Part shown: positions 34,660 to 44,067 of the stretch, piece after piece | How positions within the stretch are numbered: position 1 is the stretch's first letter | How the letters are laid out: each line of letters opens with the position of its first letter | Source of the DNA: JBNPEO01 sp050490315 | GTDB lineage: Bacteria > Actinomycetota > Actinomycetes > Actinomycetales > Micrococcaceae | Assembly (NCBI RefSeq): GCF_050490315.1 | Contig: NZ_JBNPEO010000002.1 | Location: forward strand, 62,001-126,000 | Direction of reading: 5' to 3' | Length of the DNA: 64,000 nucleotides | Notes under the pieces: generated by a model | The model's database searches: none | The model's input: only the letters and a program-made list of their open reading frames with translations | What the model was told of the DNA's origin: nothing | Translations under genes and position numbers: made by a program

Positions 34660-35750
34660 TACTGTGCAATCTCCTGATAGGCGGCAAAAAGCAGAGAAGT
34701 GTCTGGCACGTCCAGGATGCCAGGACGGCCTACCCCATCAAGGACCACAAAACGGAGCAAGTCGCCGCGAGCTTTTTTGTCTCGGCGCATTCCGTCCAAG
34801 AGCCCAGCCCAACGGTCTTTGCGGTAGCTCACAGGCAAACCAAGCAATTCCAGAATGGTGCGGTGACGGTCAGCATCTTCATCAGACAAGCGGCCCACAC
34901 TACGTGCCAGTTCTGCGGCGAACATCATGCCCACTGACACTGCAGCCCCGTGACGCCATGAGTAGCGTTCAACCAGTTCAATAGCGTGACCCAGGGTATG
35001 TCCGTAGTTCAGAATCTCGCGCCGGCCGGACTCCTTGAGGTCCTCGGACACTACCTCTGCTTTGACCCTGATAGCTCGCTCGATGAGTTCGCGCAGCACC
35101 TCTGAAGCGGGATCCATAACCTCGTTAGGGTGTGCCTCAATCAGATTCAGGATCTCTGGATCAGCAATAAACCCACACTTAACAACTTCTGCCAATCCCG
35201 AGATCAACTCGTTTTTGGGCAACGTCTGGAGCGTATCCAAGTCCACTAGAACACCGGCTGGCGGGTGGAATGATCCCACCAAGTTTTTACCTTCAGCGGT
35301 GTTAATCCCAGTTTTGCCACCCACAGAAGCATCAACCATGCCCAACAAAGAGGTGGGCATGTGAACGACCTTAACTCCGCGCAACCAAGTGGCAGCCACA
35401 AAACCGGCCACGTCGGATACTGCGCCACCACCCACCGAGACAATGGCATCGGAGCGGGTGAAGTCATTCTGGCCCAAAACCTGCCAGCAGAACGCTGCAA
35501 CCTGAATGTGCTTTCCCTCTTCAGCGTCAGGGATCTCAGCCGTAACGGCCGTATACCCTTGCCGTTCGAGGTCTTCACGAACCGCGTCACCGGTAATCCG
35601 CAGAGCGCGCGGGTGGATGACCAACACACGCTTGACGCGCTGTGTCAGGAGTTCTGGAAGGTGAGCCAAAAGACCGCGCCCTACAACGACGTCGTAATTT
35701 TCCGAAGACTGGGCCCCGGTGACCTTAATGACGGTTTGTTCAGTACTCAC
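34659..35750 (-). CDS. aroB: 3-dehydroquinate synthase
   Basis: Second step of the shikimate pathway, NAD- and metal-dependent. 363 residues with the NAD-binding GGGAVSDVAGFVAATWLRG near 105-123, VDASVGGKTGIN, and metal ligands in GHTLGHAIE and WRHGAAVSVGM. The GTG overlaps the aroK stop by 4 bp (GTGA). Part of aroE-aroC-aroK-aroB. Confidence 0.97.
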   Translation of the reverse strand: MSTEQTVIKVTGAQSSENYDVVVGRGLLAHLPELLTQRVKRVLVIHPRALRITGDAVREDLERQGYTAVTAEIPDAEEGKHIQVAAFCWQVLGQNDFTRSDAIVSVGGGAVSDVAGFVAATWLRGVKVVHMPTSLLGMVDASVGGKTGINTAEGKNLVGSFHPPAGVLVDLDTLQTLPKNELISGLAEVVKCGFIADPEILNLIEAHPNEVMDPASEVLRELIERAIRVKAEVVSEDLKESGRREILNYGHTLGHAIELVERYSWRHGAAVSVGMMFAAELARSVGRLSDEDADRHRTILELLGLPVSYRKDRWAGLLDGMRRDKKARGDLLRFVVLDGVGRPGILDVPDTSLLFAAYQEIAQ

Positions 35751-36409
35751 TTTTGCTCTTCTTCCTGGGCCGCTTCTAAGCCATGCCCTGGTGTGTGGAA
35801 GTCCTGCAGCTTCTGCTCCAGGCCACGCGCCAATTCCTCAATAGTTCCCTTGCGAACGTCATACACAATGTCTGCAAGCCTTTCATAAACCGGTCGGCGA
35901 ACGTCCATTAGCTCGATCCACCGGCTGATGGCATCGCCATTGAGCATGGGCCGGCCGGAATTGCGCAAGATCCGCTCGCGAACCGTCTCCAAGTCACCTT
36001 CGAGATAAACAACGGTGCAATCGGCCAAGAGTTGCTGGGTACCGGTATCGAGGACCGCTCCCCCGCCCAAAGAGATGACAGTGCTGCGCTGCCGTGCGGC
36101 TTCTAGGCTGGCTGAAACTTGCCGGGCCTCAATATCCCGGAAACCAATTTCGCCTCGGGCCGAGAAAATCCCCTCGATGGAGCCATGCTCAGCAACGATT
36201 GACGCGTCTGTGTCAACAAACTCGGCACCACAAAGCACGGCGAGCTGCTGGCCAATCGCAGACTTCCCCACAGCCATCGGACCAATCAGCACCACAGGCA
36301 CTGGGAAAGCGGCCGATGTGGCAGCCCCAAAGGCATCGCGGACGTGCCCACCCCGGCGGTGAGCTTCGCGACGGTGACTATGCGGTGATTGAGCGGCTGA
36401 CTGTTTCAC
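35747..36409 (-). CDS. aroK: Shikimate kinase
   Basis: Phosphorylates shikimate. The kinase core starts near residue 38 with P-loop GPMAVGKSAIG (43-53), then the shikimate-binding FVDTDASI and SLGGGAVLD. About 37 extra His/Arg-rich N-terminal residues precede the core; they begin at a GTG overlapping the aroC stop (TAGTG), which argues that the longer form is real. The C-terminus also has about 20 residues more than usual. Confidence 0.95.
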   Translation of the reverse strand: MKQSAAQSPHSHRREAHRRGGHVRDAFGAATSAAFPVPVVLIGPMAVGKSAIGQQLAVLCGAEFVDTDASIVAEHGSIEGIFSARGEIGFRDIEARQVSASLEAARQRSTVISLGGGAVLDTGTQQLLADCTVVYLEGDLETVRERILRNSGRPMLNGDAISRWIELMDVRRPVYERLADIVYDVRKGTIEELARGLEQKLQDFHTPGHGLEAAQEEEQK

Positions 36410-37608
36410 TAGCTCGAAGCGGAACTGAGCGATGCCGGGATCGACTCTAGGTAGCTCTTAAGGTTCCGGGCCGTCTCAGCGATCGAGTCGCCGCCAAATT
36501 TCTCGCTAACTGCCTCTGCTAGAACAAGCGCCACCATGGCTTCAGCCACTACGCCGGCAGCTGGTACGGCACACACGTCAGAACGCTGGTGGTGAGCCTT
36601 TGCGGCATCGCCTGTAGCAACATCAATCGTCTTGAGGGCCCGCGGTACCGTGGCAATTGGTTTCATGGCAGCGCGAACACGCAGTACGTCGCCAATGCTC
36701 ATACCGCCTTCAATACCTCCAGCACGGTTGCTGGTGCGGACTGCTTTACCGTTTGCGTCCTTAACAATCTCGTCGTGCGCGGCTGAGCCACGACGGCTTG
36801 CGGTCAAGAAGCCATCGCCAACTTCAACACCCTTAATAGCTTGGATACCCATCAGGGCACCGGCAAGCCGAGCGTCCAAACGACGGTCCCAGTGCACGTA
36901 GCTGCCGAGTCCTGGCGGCAGACCGTAGACAACTACCTCCACTACACCGCCGAGGGTTTCGCCCTCTTTGTGAGCGGCGTCCACCTCGGCAACCATGGCG
37001 TGTGAGGTTTCACGGTCAAAACAACGCAACGGATCTGCGTCCAGCATCAAGACATCCGAAGGCTGCGGCAATGGCTTCCCCTCGGGAACAGCCACATTGG
37101 CAATAGCTACCGTGTGGCTCACAAGTTCGATGCCCAATTGCTTGAGCATGCGTGAAGCCACAGTACCAAGGGCCACTCGCGCGGCGGTTTCGCGTGCACT
37201 GGCTCGTTCCAAGACTGGACGAGCCTCAGAGAAGCCGTACTTTTGCATGCCGGTAAAGTCAGCGTGCCCTGGCCGGGGCCGGGTGAGAGGAGCGTTGCGT
37301 GCCTGCTCGGCGAGAACTGACTCATCCACAGGGTCAGCAGACATAATCTGCTCCCACTTTGGCCATTCGGTATTGGCCACTTGGATGGCCACCGGACCAC
37401 CCTGAGTCAGGCCATGGCGAACTCCGCCCACAATTGTGACTTCGTCTTGCTCGAACTTCATTCGGGCACCGCGGCCGTAGCCGAGGCGCCGGCGAGCTAA
37501 GGCCTCTTGAATGTCCCCACTGGTGAGTTCAACTCCAGCAGGTACGCCTTCAACAATTCCCATAAGTGCCGGGCCATGGGATTCACCGGCGGTCAACCAA
37601 CGCAACAT
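36409..37608 (-). CDS. aroC: Chorismate synthase
   Basis: Last shared step to chorismate, using reduced FMN. 399 residues starting at the ATG at 37608 (MLRWLTAGESHGPAL, the exact family N-terminus) with AGGA seven bases upstream; the frame extends 17 codons further but without family likeness. GRGARMKFEQDEV and GGPVAIQVAN are conserved segments. Followed directly by aroK. Confidence 0.97.
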   Translation of the reverse strand: MLRWLTAGESHGPALMGIVEGVPAGVELTSGDIQEALARRRLGYGRGARMKFEQDEVTIVGGVRHGLTQGGPVAIQVANTEWPKWEQIMSADPVDESVLAEQARNAPLTRPRPGHADFTGMQKYGFSEARPVLERASARETAARVALGTVASRMLKQLGIELVSHTVAIANVAVPEGKPLPQPSDVLMLDADPLRCFDRETSHAMVAEVDAAHKEGETLGGVVEVVVYGLPPGLGSYVHWDRRLDARLAGALMGIQAIKGVEVGDGFLTASRRGSAAHDEIVKDANGKAVRTSNRAGGIEGGMSIGDVLRVRAAMKPIATVPRALKTIDVATGDAAKAHHQRSDVCAVPAAGVVAEAMVALVLAEAVSEKFGGDSIAETARNLKSYLESIPASLSSASS

Positions 37609-37639
37609 CGTTCTATCCTGCCATGTCTGAAAGATTGGA

Positions 37640-38491
37640 CTAGCGTCGAGGAGCCCCAACTGAGTCGCACATCACATCTATGACATGGCCGCTGACACGC
37701 TCCGGAGCGCCGGTAAACATTTTCACTTGCTCCACCGCTTGATACAAAAGCATCTCAAGACCGGGGACAATCGTCCCTCCAGCCTGCTGCCAGGCAGCCG
37801 CCAAAGCGCTGGGCCAAGGCTCATAAGCGGCGTCTAAGAGGATCCTGCCACTTGCCTGAGCAGCGGAAGAAAGTTGACCAAATTCATCAGCCAAAAAGTC
37901 GCCTGCTTGGGGCGGCAAGGTAGAAATAACGACGTCGTACTCGGCCAAATTCGATGCTGCACCGTTGAAGTCACGGACTGTGATTGTGGTTCCAATTGCG
38001 GCCGCCGCACTTATAACGTCATCCGCTCGGCTGCGGTTCCGGACCAGCACATCCACCGAGGAGGCCGCCAGCTCAGCCGCTGCCGCCACAGCAGCTATGG
38101 CGGTGCCCCCACCGCCGAGAATTGCGACGCGCGGCTCCTGCACCACGTTCACGTACCGCAAGGCGTTCACAATCCCGGCGACGTCGGTGTTGTAGCCCAC
38201 CAACCGCCCGCCTCGAACCACCACGGTATTAACAGCACCGAGGATTGCCGCGATGCCGGACACCTCATCTAGTTCACTGACGATTGCCCGTTTGAGCGGC
38301 ATGGTTACCGATAGTCCGCACCAGTTCTCATTGGCTCGAACTCGAGCTACCAGCTCAGGCAGTCCTTGGTCGGTAACGTCAATCCGTTCATATCCGATCT
38401 CCAGCCCCAGCGCCTTGTACGCTGACAAGTGCAATGCCGGGGACTTTGAGTGTCCAATAGGGTGCCCTAGAACGGCTGCGCGTTGATTCAC
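37640..38491 (-). CDS. aroE: Shikimate dehydrogenase
   Basis: Reduces 3-dehydroshikimate with NADPH. The N-terminal shikimate site is VLGHPIGHSKSPALH, followed by the Lys-bearing VTMPLKRA; the NADP fold has GGGGTAIAAVAAA. I chose the GTG at 38491 because it gives a 4 bp GTGA overlap with the mltG stop and a family N-terminus of 283 residues; the frame extends 10 codons upstream to 38521. Coupled to mltG upstream and aroC downstream. Confidence 0.94.
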   Translation of the reverse strand: MNQRAAVLGHPIGHSKSPALHLSAYKALGLEIGYERIDVTDQGLPELVARVRANENWCGLSVTMPLKRAIVSELDEVSGIAAILGAVNTVVVRGGRLVGYNTDVAGIVNALRYVNVVQEPRVAILGGGGTAIAAVAAAAELAASSVDVLVRNRSRADDVISAAAAIGTTITVRDFNGAASNLAEYDVVISTLPPQAGDFLADEFGQLSSAAQASGRILLDAAYEPWPSALAAAWQQAGGTIVPGLEMLLYQAVEQVKMFTGAPERVSGHVIDVMCDSVGAPRR

Positions 38492-39924
38492 GAGCAACGC
38501 CCTGCGTGAGCTTCGCACCACGCAGTGTATTGACTTACGTAGCCGTTGTGTTCCTCGAGGGTTTTCGCGAACTTTGTCTCACCGGTGTCCAAATTAACGG
38601 TGACCCAATAGAGGTAGTCGTTACTATCTGGTTTGGCTGCCGCGTCCAAGGCCGACTTTCCGGGCGAACCGATGGGGCCCACTGGAAGCCCGGTGTGGGC
38701 GTAAGTGTTGTAGAGGTTGGACTTGTCCGCTTTCTCTTCAGGCGTCAATTCGTAGCTCTTGCGTCCCAAACCGTACGTGACCGTTGCATCCGATTGGATA
38801 AAGCCGTTGGTCTGATCATTGGGCTTGAGCCGGTTGTAGATGGCCCCGGCGACTGTGGGGTAATCTGCCTTGCCACCTTCAGCCTGGAGAATACTCGCGA
38901 TCGTCACAATGTCGTACTGCTTTTGAGGGTCAGTGACGCCTTGGCTCTTCAGTTCCTCGAGTGTGGAAGTCACCAGCTTTTGCAAAACTGCCTTAGCAGT
39001 GGTGTCTAGCGGGAAGCGGTACTCCCCCGGCATCAGGAATCCTTCAAGGTTCTTGGCCTTAGCCGGTACACCGAATTGAGCCGGAGCATTGGAGAGCTTC
39101 TGCAGCTCTGCCACCGAGAACCCAGTGCCCTTGGAGATAGCGGCGAGCGATTCGTTGATACGCAGGCCGGCGTTCAGCGCGAAGTAGAACACCTTTCCCG
39201 CGTTCTTGTCCTGAAGGACCGCAACGGCGTCGGAGGCTTTCATTTCTTTTTTGAACTGGAAATTGCCCGGGCTCAAGGTGGCTCCGGCGTTGTTGAATTC
39301 GTCCAAGAATGTTTCAGCGTCTGCAATCACGCCAGCGTCTTTAAGCGCAGTGGCTACCTGCCGAGGACCGGCACCCTGCTGAACCTCAATGGTTTCTGAG
39401 CCTGAGCCTGGTCCTGGGTAATCCTTCACAGCATCTAGGCCAAAGAGCGGCCGCAAAAACTGCACACCCACCACAATGGCCACCACAATCACGGCAAGCG
39501 CGATCAATAACGCCCAAATACCTCGACGACGGCGGGCCTTGGGGCTGGGGCCCGAAGGCAGGACTACAGCTTCCGCCGGCAAAAAACCGTGTTCTTCGGT
39601 CATTTGCCCTTCAGAGGCAAGGTGTTGCTGGGGCAAGACTTCCTCGTGCTGAGTCTCGTCGAAGTACTCCTCGCCGGCAGAACCTTCATCCGCATAAAGT
39701 TCGTCTGTATGAGGATCCTCGGCGTGAAGGTCATCAGCCTTGTACTCTTCGGCGTGAAGTTCGTCCGTAGAAGGCTCAGCACCAGCAGTTGGCGGCTGGC
39801 TCGGCAGGGCGGGAAGAGCCGATTCAGGGAGACGGTCGCGCTCCATGGCGCGCAGTTCCTTGCGAGACAGCGGAATTCCGCCCTCAGGGTGTGCCGCTGA
39901 CGGATCGTTATTGTCCGGACCCAC
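38488..39924 (-). CDS. mltG: Endolytic murein transglycosylase MltG
   Basis: Cleaves nascent peptidoglycan glycan strands at the membrane and helps set glycan length. 478 residues: a long acidic cytoplasmic N-terminus with imperfect repeats of the type DELHAEE/DDLHAED/DELYADE at about 52-90, one membrane segment near 135-157, a LysM-like region, and the YceG domain with catalytic Glu near 349 (LQAEGGKADYP) and the conserved HTGLPVGPIGSPG. GTG start overlapping ruvX by 17 bp. The order ruvX-mltG-aroE is common in Gram-positives. Confidence 0.95.
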   Translation of the reverse strand: MGPDNNDPSAAHPEGGIPLSRKELRAMERDRLPESALPALPSQPPTAGAEPSTDELHAEEYKADDLHAEDPHTDELYADEGSAGEEYFDETQHEEVLPQQHLASEGQMTEEHGFLPAEAVVLPSGPSPKARRRRGIWALLIALAVIVVAIVVGVQFLRPLFGLDAVKDYPGPGSGSETIEVQQGAGPRQVATALKDAGVIADAETFLDEFNNAGATLSPGNFQFKKEMKASDAVAVLQDKNAGKVFYFALNAGLRINESLAAISKGTGFSVAELQKLSNAPAQFGVPAKAKNLEGFLMPGEYRFPLDTTAKAVLQKLVTSTLEELKSQGVTDPQKQYDIVTIASILQAEGGKADYPTVAGAIYNRLKPNDQTNGFIQSDATVTYGLGRKSYELTPEEKADKSNLYNTYAHTGLPVGPIGSPGKSALDAAAKPDSNDYLYWVTVNLDTGETKFAKTLEEHNGYVSQYTAWCEAHAGRCS

Positions 39925-40462
39925 TGGTATCCGCCTCTCTGTGCTCGGTTGACTCTAATGAGGTCACCCGAACCGGCGTCCCCACGTCAGCGCCCCGGGA
40001 TTTCTGCATATCGATAGCATGCTGGAGAATTCCAGCAGCCGCCACCTGATCAACTACTTTACGATGATCCCTGCTACTGACTCCAGCTTCGTGCAGTGAT
40101 CGGTGCGCCGAAACCGTGGTCAGACGTTCGTCAACCATGCGCACCTCCACTGTGGATCCGGCTGCTGCCAGGCCCTCCGCTAGGAGCTCCGCATAGTCAT
40201 AAGCCATGCGGGCCGAAGCGTGCTCCTCGCCCTTCATGGTTCGAGGCAGGCCAACAAAGACCTCCACAACGTTGAGATCTTGAATATGTTTGAGGATCAC
40301 CGCGACGTCGGTGTTCTTCTTGGAATTGCGCGCCACAGTTTTGAACGGTGTCGCCAGAATTGAATCCGGATCACACATTGCCAACCCCACGCGGACTGTT
40401 CCTACATCAACGCCAAGTTTGACGCCATGCGGGAAGTCCGCGTCAGGGCCAGAATCAAACAA
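39908..40462 (-). CDS. ruvX: Putative Holliday junction resolvase / pre-16S rRNA nuclease YqgF
   Basis: RNase H-fold nuclease implicated in 16S rRNA 5' processing. 184 residues with the first catalytic Asp in GVDVGTVRVGLA near 17-28, VVEVFVGLPRTMKG, and the last acidic motif in RMVDERLTTVSA. About 12 residues precede the core; the start is a TTG 6 bp after the alaS stop. The C-terminal 25 residues are poorly conserved. Confidence 0.92.
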   Translation of the reverse strand: MFDSGPDADFPHGVKLGVDVGTVRVGLAMCDPDSILATPFKTVARNSKKNTDVAVILKHIQDLNVVEVFVGLPRTMKGEEHASARMAYDYAELLAEGLAAAGSTVEVRMVDERLTTVSAHRSLHEAGVSSRDHRKVVDQVAAAGILQHAIDMQKSRGADVGTPVRVTSLESTEHREADTSGSGQ

Positions 40463-40468
40463 CTGGCG

Positions 40469-43147
40469 CTACCGCTTCGCAATGGCATCAACGATGCCAG
40501 CCAATGCGGTAGGGATCGCCGAAGCATCCGTACCACCACCTTGAGCAACATCATCCTTGCCGCCACCGCCACCGCCGAGAACACCTGCCGCATAGCGGAC
40601 AAGTGCACCAGCTTTGACCCCTGCACTCCGAGCGGCCTCATTGGTAGCCACCAAAATAATGGGGCGATCGTTACTGACACCGGCTACCGCCACGGTTGCA
40701 GCTCCGTCGCCAAGGCGAGACCGAAGGTCCATGGCCAAGGAACGGACATCGTCCGCGCCGCCAACGGCACCGGCGTTGTGGGCAATGACCCGCACGCCAG
40801 AAGCGTCTACAGCCGTGCCAACCAGGTTTGCAGCTGCTGCGCTGAGCTGTTCCTTGCGCAAACGCTCGAGTTCCTTCTCAGTGCTCTTGAGCTTGCTCAA
40901 GGTAGCCGAAATACGCTCAGCCAATTGTCCCGAGGGGACCTTAAGCATGTCCGTGAGCTCAGTGACCAAAGCACGCTCAGCAGCCAAGTGGCGGAACGCA
41001 TCCATGCCCACAAAAGCTTCAACACGGCGGTTTCCTGAACCAACCGACTGCTCACCAAGCAGCGACAAGCTACCAATCAGTGAAGTCTGAGAAACGTGGG
41101 TACCACCACACAGTTCACGCGACCACGCGCCGTCGATCTCTACAACACGGACTTCGCTGCCATAGTTTTCGCCGAACAGTGCCATAGCGCCAAGAGCTTT
41201 AGCCTCTGCGAGGCCCATAATCTTGGTGTCCACGGTGAAGTTGTTACGGATGGCGAGGTTAGCTACTTCCTCAATTTCAGAACGGGTAGCAACGCTGAGA
41301 CCTTCACCCCAAGAGAAGTCAAAGCGCAAGTATCCAGCCTTGTTGAATGAACCACGCTGGAGCGCTTCCGGGCCAAGAATCTGGTGCAGTGCAGCGTGAA
41401 CAATGTGTGTCCCGGTGTGGGCCTGCTCGCCAGCCCGGCGACGCTCACGGTCAACGGCTGTCTGAACTAGAGCGTCTGAAGAGATTTCACCTTCACGCAC
41501 CACTGCTTTGTGAACACTCAGGCCCTTGATGGGGCGCTGAACGTCAAGAACTTCAACAACAAAACCATCACCGGTGATCAGACCAGTGTCAGCAGCTTGC
41601 CCACCGGCTTCGGCGTAGAACGGGGTCTCAGCTAGTACCAGTTCAATCTCTTCACCCGTGGAGGCCTGAGAGATTCGCTGACCGGCGCTGAGCAGACCAC
41701 GGACCTTGGATTCGCCGGAGAGCTCGGAGTAGCCCGTAAAAACTGTCTCGCCCTGCGCTAGGAGCTCTTGGAAAGCACTAAGGTCTGCGTGGCCGCCCTT
41801 TTTCCCCTTGGCGTCTGCCTGGGCACGCTGACGTTGTTCCAACATAAGGCGACGGAACTCGCCCTCATCAACCTTCAGGCCAGCTTCTTCGGCCATTTCC
41901 AAAGTCAGGTCGATCGGGAAACCGTACGTGTCGTGCAAAGCGAAGGCATCTGCACCGGACAGCGGGTGACCTGCAGCCTTGGACTCCTTTACAGCGTCTT
42001 CAAGGCGAGCCGTTCCAGAAGCGATGGTACGCAAAAACGCCTTTTCTTCGGCATAAGCGATCCGGGAGATGCGGTCGAAATCGCTCTCTACCTCTGGGTA
42101 AACACCCTTCATAGCGTCACGCGAAGCCGGCAAAAGCTCCGGCAAGCAAGCACGTTCAACACCAAGCAAGCGCATTGATCGCACAGCACGGCGAATCAGT
42201 CGGCGAAGTACATAACCGCGGCCCTCGTTGGAGGGGGTAACACCATCAGCGATCAGCATCAAGGAAGAACGAATGTGGTCAGCAACAACACGCATCCGCA
42301 CATCGTCAGTGTGGTGCGGGTCAGTGGGTGATTCAGCAGAGGTGTACGTCTTGCCAGAGAGCTCAGCTGCGCGGTCAATCACGGGCCGGACCTGGTCTGT
42401 CTCGTACATGTTTTCAACGCCCTGCAGGATCATGGCCAAACGCTCCATGCCCAAACCGGTGTCAATGTTCTTTTTGGGCAACTCGCCCACAATGTCGAAG
42501 TCTTCCTTAGAACGCACGTTGTCGATCTGGTACTGCATAAAAACGAGGTTCCAGATTTCGATGTAACGCGTTTCGTCAGCGAGCGGGCCGCCGTCCACAC
42601 CGTAGGCAGGTCCACGGTCATAGTAGATCTCAGAGCAAGGCCCAGCGGGACCCGGCTGACCAGTGTTCCAGTAGTTATCTCCCTTGCCCATCTTTTGGAT
42701 GCGGTCGGCGGGAACACCAGTGTTCTTGAGCCAGAGTTCTTTGGCTTCTTCGTCTTCTTCGTACACCGTGACCCAAAGACGCTCGGGCGGCAGTCCGTAG
42801 CCGCCGTCGTCCACGCTGGTGGTCAGCAGTTCCCAAGCGAATTTAATAGCGTCTTCTTTGAAGTAATCACCAAAGGAGAAGTTGCCGCACATCTGGAAGA
42901 ACGTACCGTGGCGGGCTGTTTTACCAACCTCTTCGATGTCTCCGGTGCGGATGCACTTCTGAACGCTGGTGGCCCGGTTGTAAGGAGCTTCTTCGCGTGC
43001 GGTCAGGTACGGAATAAATGGCACCATACCTGCGACGGTGAACAACAAGGAGGGGTCGCTGGAAACCAACGAGGCGGAAGGAACCGCGGTGTGCCCCTTG
43101 CTGACGAAAAAGTCCACCCAGCGTCGTGTAATCTCCTGCGACTTCAT
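40469..43147 (-). CDS. alaS: Alanyl-tRNA synthetase
   Basis: Class II synthetase that charges tRNA-Ala. 892 residues: catalytic domain from the N-terminus (RRWVDFFVSKGHTAVPSASL), editing domain with the zinc ligands HTGTHIVHAAL near 576 and CGGTH near 681, and a C-terminal domain ending GGKDDVAQGGG. Full length. It lies in the conserved run with ruvX, mltG and aro genes. No T-box in the 145 bp leader; only a 17 bp near-palindrome (43267-43283) is noted. Confidence 0.97.
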   Translation of the reverse strand: MKSQEITRRWVDFFVSKGHTAVPSASLVSSDPSLLFTVAGMVPFIPYLTAREEAPYNRATSVQKCIRTGDIEEVGKTARHGTFFQMCGNFSFGDYFKEDAIKFAWELLTTSVDDGGYGLPPERLWVTVYEEDEEAKELWLKNTGVPADRIQKMGKGDNYWNTGQPGPAGPCSEIYYDRGPAYGVDGGPLADETRYIEIWNLVFMQYQIDNVRSKEDFDIVGELPKKNIDTGLGMERLAMILQGVENMYETDQVRPVIDRAAELSGKTYTSAESPTDPHHTDDVRMRVVADHIRSSLMLIADGVTPSNEGRGYVLRRLIRRAVRSMRLLGVERACLPELLPASRDAMKGVYPEVESDFDRISRIAYAEEKAFLRTIASGTARLEDAVKESKAAGHPLSGADAFALHDTYGFPIDLTLEMAEEAGLKVDEGEFRRLMLEQRQRAQADAKGKKGGHADLSAFQELLAQGETVFTGYSELSGESKVRGLLSAGQRISQASTGEEIELVLAETPFYAEAGGQAADTGLITGDGFVVEVLDVQRPIKGLSVHKAVVREGEISSDALVQTAVDRERRRAGEQAHTGTHIVHAALHQILGPEALQRGSFNKAGYLRFDFSWGEGLSVATRSEIEEVANLAIRNNFTVDTKIMGLAEAKALGAMALFGENYGSEVRVVEIDGAWSRELCGGTHVSQTSLIGSLSLLGEQSVGSGNRRVEAFVGMDAFRHLAAERALVTELTDMLKVPSGQLAERISATLSKLKSTEKELERLRKEQLSAAAANLVGTAVDASGVRVIAHNAGAVGGADDVRSLAMDLRSRLGDGAATVAVAGVSNDRPIILVATNEAARSAGVKAGALVRYAAGVLGGGGGGKDDVAQGGGTDASAIPTALAGIVDAIAKR

Positions 43148-43292
43148 TGCGTTCTAACTAACCCTTCATAGTGCGGTTACATCACGGCCCACGCCAGTGA
43201 TGCACATTCAAATCTGCCCCACCTAGACATTCTGCCCTGTCCGGGGCGGGCCTGCCAGCGCAGACCAGTCAGCCAGGCTGACTTAGGAGCCT

Positions 43293-43523
43293 TTAGCGGC
43301 CGGCGCGCGGGTCCTCATTGAGGCCAAGCGCTTGGCGTAGATCTTCCTCGCGCTCACCCATACCTTCACGAACCGCTGCGGCAAAGTCGGCAACACTATC
43401 CGCTACCCGGCCAACTGCACGATTGAGCCCTTCGGGGCCGGCCATGGATCGCGTTTGGGAAAGTTTATTAAATGCCAAGGCTCCAACGGCGATACCCAGG
43501 CCCATCCAGAAAATTCGTTTCAT
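43293..43523 (-). CDS. Small membrane protein, function unknown
   Basis: 76 residues: a short N-terminal membrane helix (about 4-20, IFWMGLGIAVGALAF), then an amphipathic, charged stretch ending in Arg-rich residues. The ATG has GGAG at good spacing, and it lies 25 bp behind a DUF948-type gene and ahead of alaS, an arrangement I recognise from related actinobacteria. No motif points to a function. Confidence 0.75.
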   Translation of the reverse strand: MKRIFWMGLGIAVGALAFNKLSQTRSMAGPEGLNRAVGRVADSVADFAAAVREGMGEREEDLRQALGLNEDPRAGR

Positions 43524-43548
43524 GCTCTTACTCCTGATCCGCTCGAGA

Positions 43549-43926
43549 CTAGCGGCTACGACGGCCGGCTGGTTTGTTCGCTTTGCGGCCGCTCAGGGCC
43601 GAACGAACACCGTATGAGAACGCGGCAACCCGGATCAGCGGTGACCCAACAGTTGCGGCAATCAGCGAGGAAAGTGCCGAAATGTTCGCTGACGCATCAG
43701 AGACATTCGAGGAAATGCCGTCAACTTTTTTGAGTTGCTGATTCGTGGTGGAGACGGTGGCTGCAACTTCATCCATCAGGGGCTGTGCACCATCGGAAAT
43801 CCCGCGAATAGACGTCCGGACCTCATCCAGGACTTTGCCAAGTTTGAGAATAGGCACGGCCAGAAGCAATACGAGCAAGAGGAAAACCCCCGCTGCGATC
43901 AGGCCGGCAATATCGCCACCACTCAT
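43549..43926 (-). CDS. DUF948 family membrane protein
   Basis: 125 residues with an N-terminal membrane helix (about 5-27, IAGLIAAGVFLLLVLLLAVP) and a following helical coiled-coil-like region (VLDEVRTSIRG to TTNQQLKKVDGISSNVSDAS) characteristic of DUF948, related to general stress proteins of unknown role. The ATG follows AGGAG. It ends in a basic tail. It sits between rpsD's terminator and the small membrane gene, and probably has its own promoter. Confidence 0.82.
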   Translation of the reverse strand: MSGGDIAGLIAAGVFLLLVLLLAVPILKLGKVLDEVRTSIRGISDGAQPLMDEVAATVSTTNQQLKKVDGISSNVSDASANISALSSLIAATVGSPLIRVAAFSYGVRSALSGRKANKPAGRRSR

Positions 43927-44011
43927 GAGTCAGTTCTCCTTGTACTTTTCTTCGGCGGAATGCACGGCCCAATGACTACCGACATCCTCAAAGCTTCCCT
44001 GAGTACCTTAC

Positions 44012-44053
44012 ATACAAAGGAGCCCGCGGCGCGTGCCACGGGCTCCTTTGTAT
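44012..44053. terminator. Terminator downstream of rpsD
   Basis: A perfect 15 bp inverted repeat (ATACAAAGGAGCCCG and its complement) with a 12-base loop lies 15 bp past the rpsD stop. The rpsD strand side ends in CCTTTGTATG. It separates rpsD from the DUF948 gene. Confidence 0.82.
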
Positions 44054-44067
44054 CAGTGCAAGCTGAT

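Noticed and set aside
39655..39772. CRISPR-like repeat array
   Set aside because: The repeats are degenerate, coding and in frame with MltG; there are no regular spacers or cas genes in the window.
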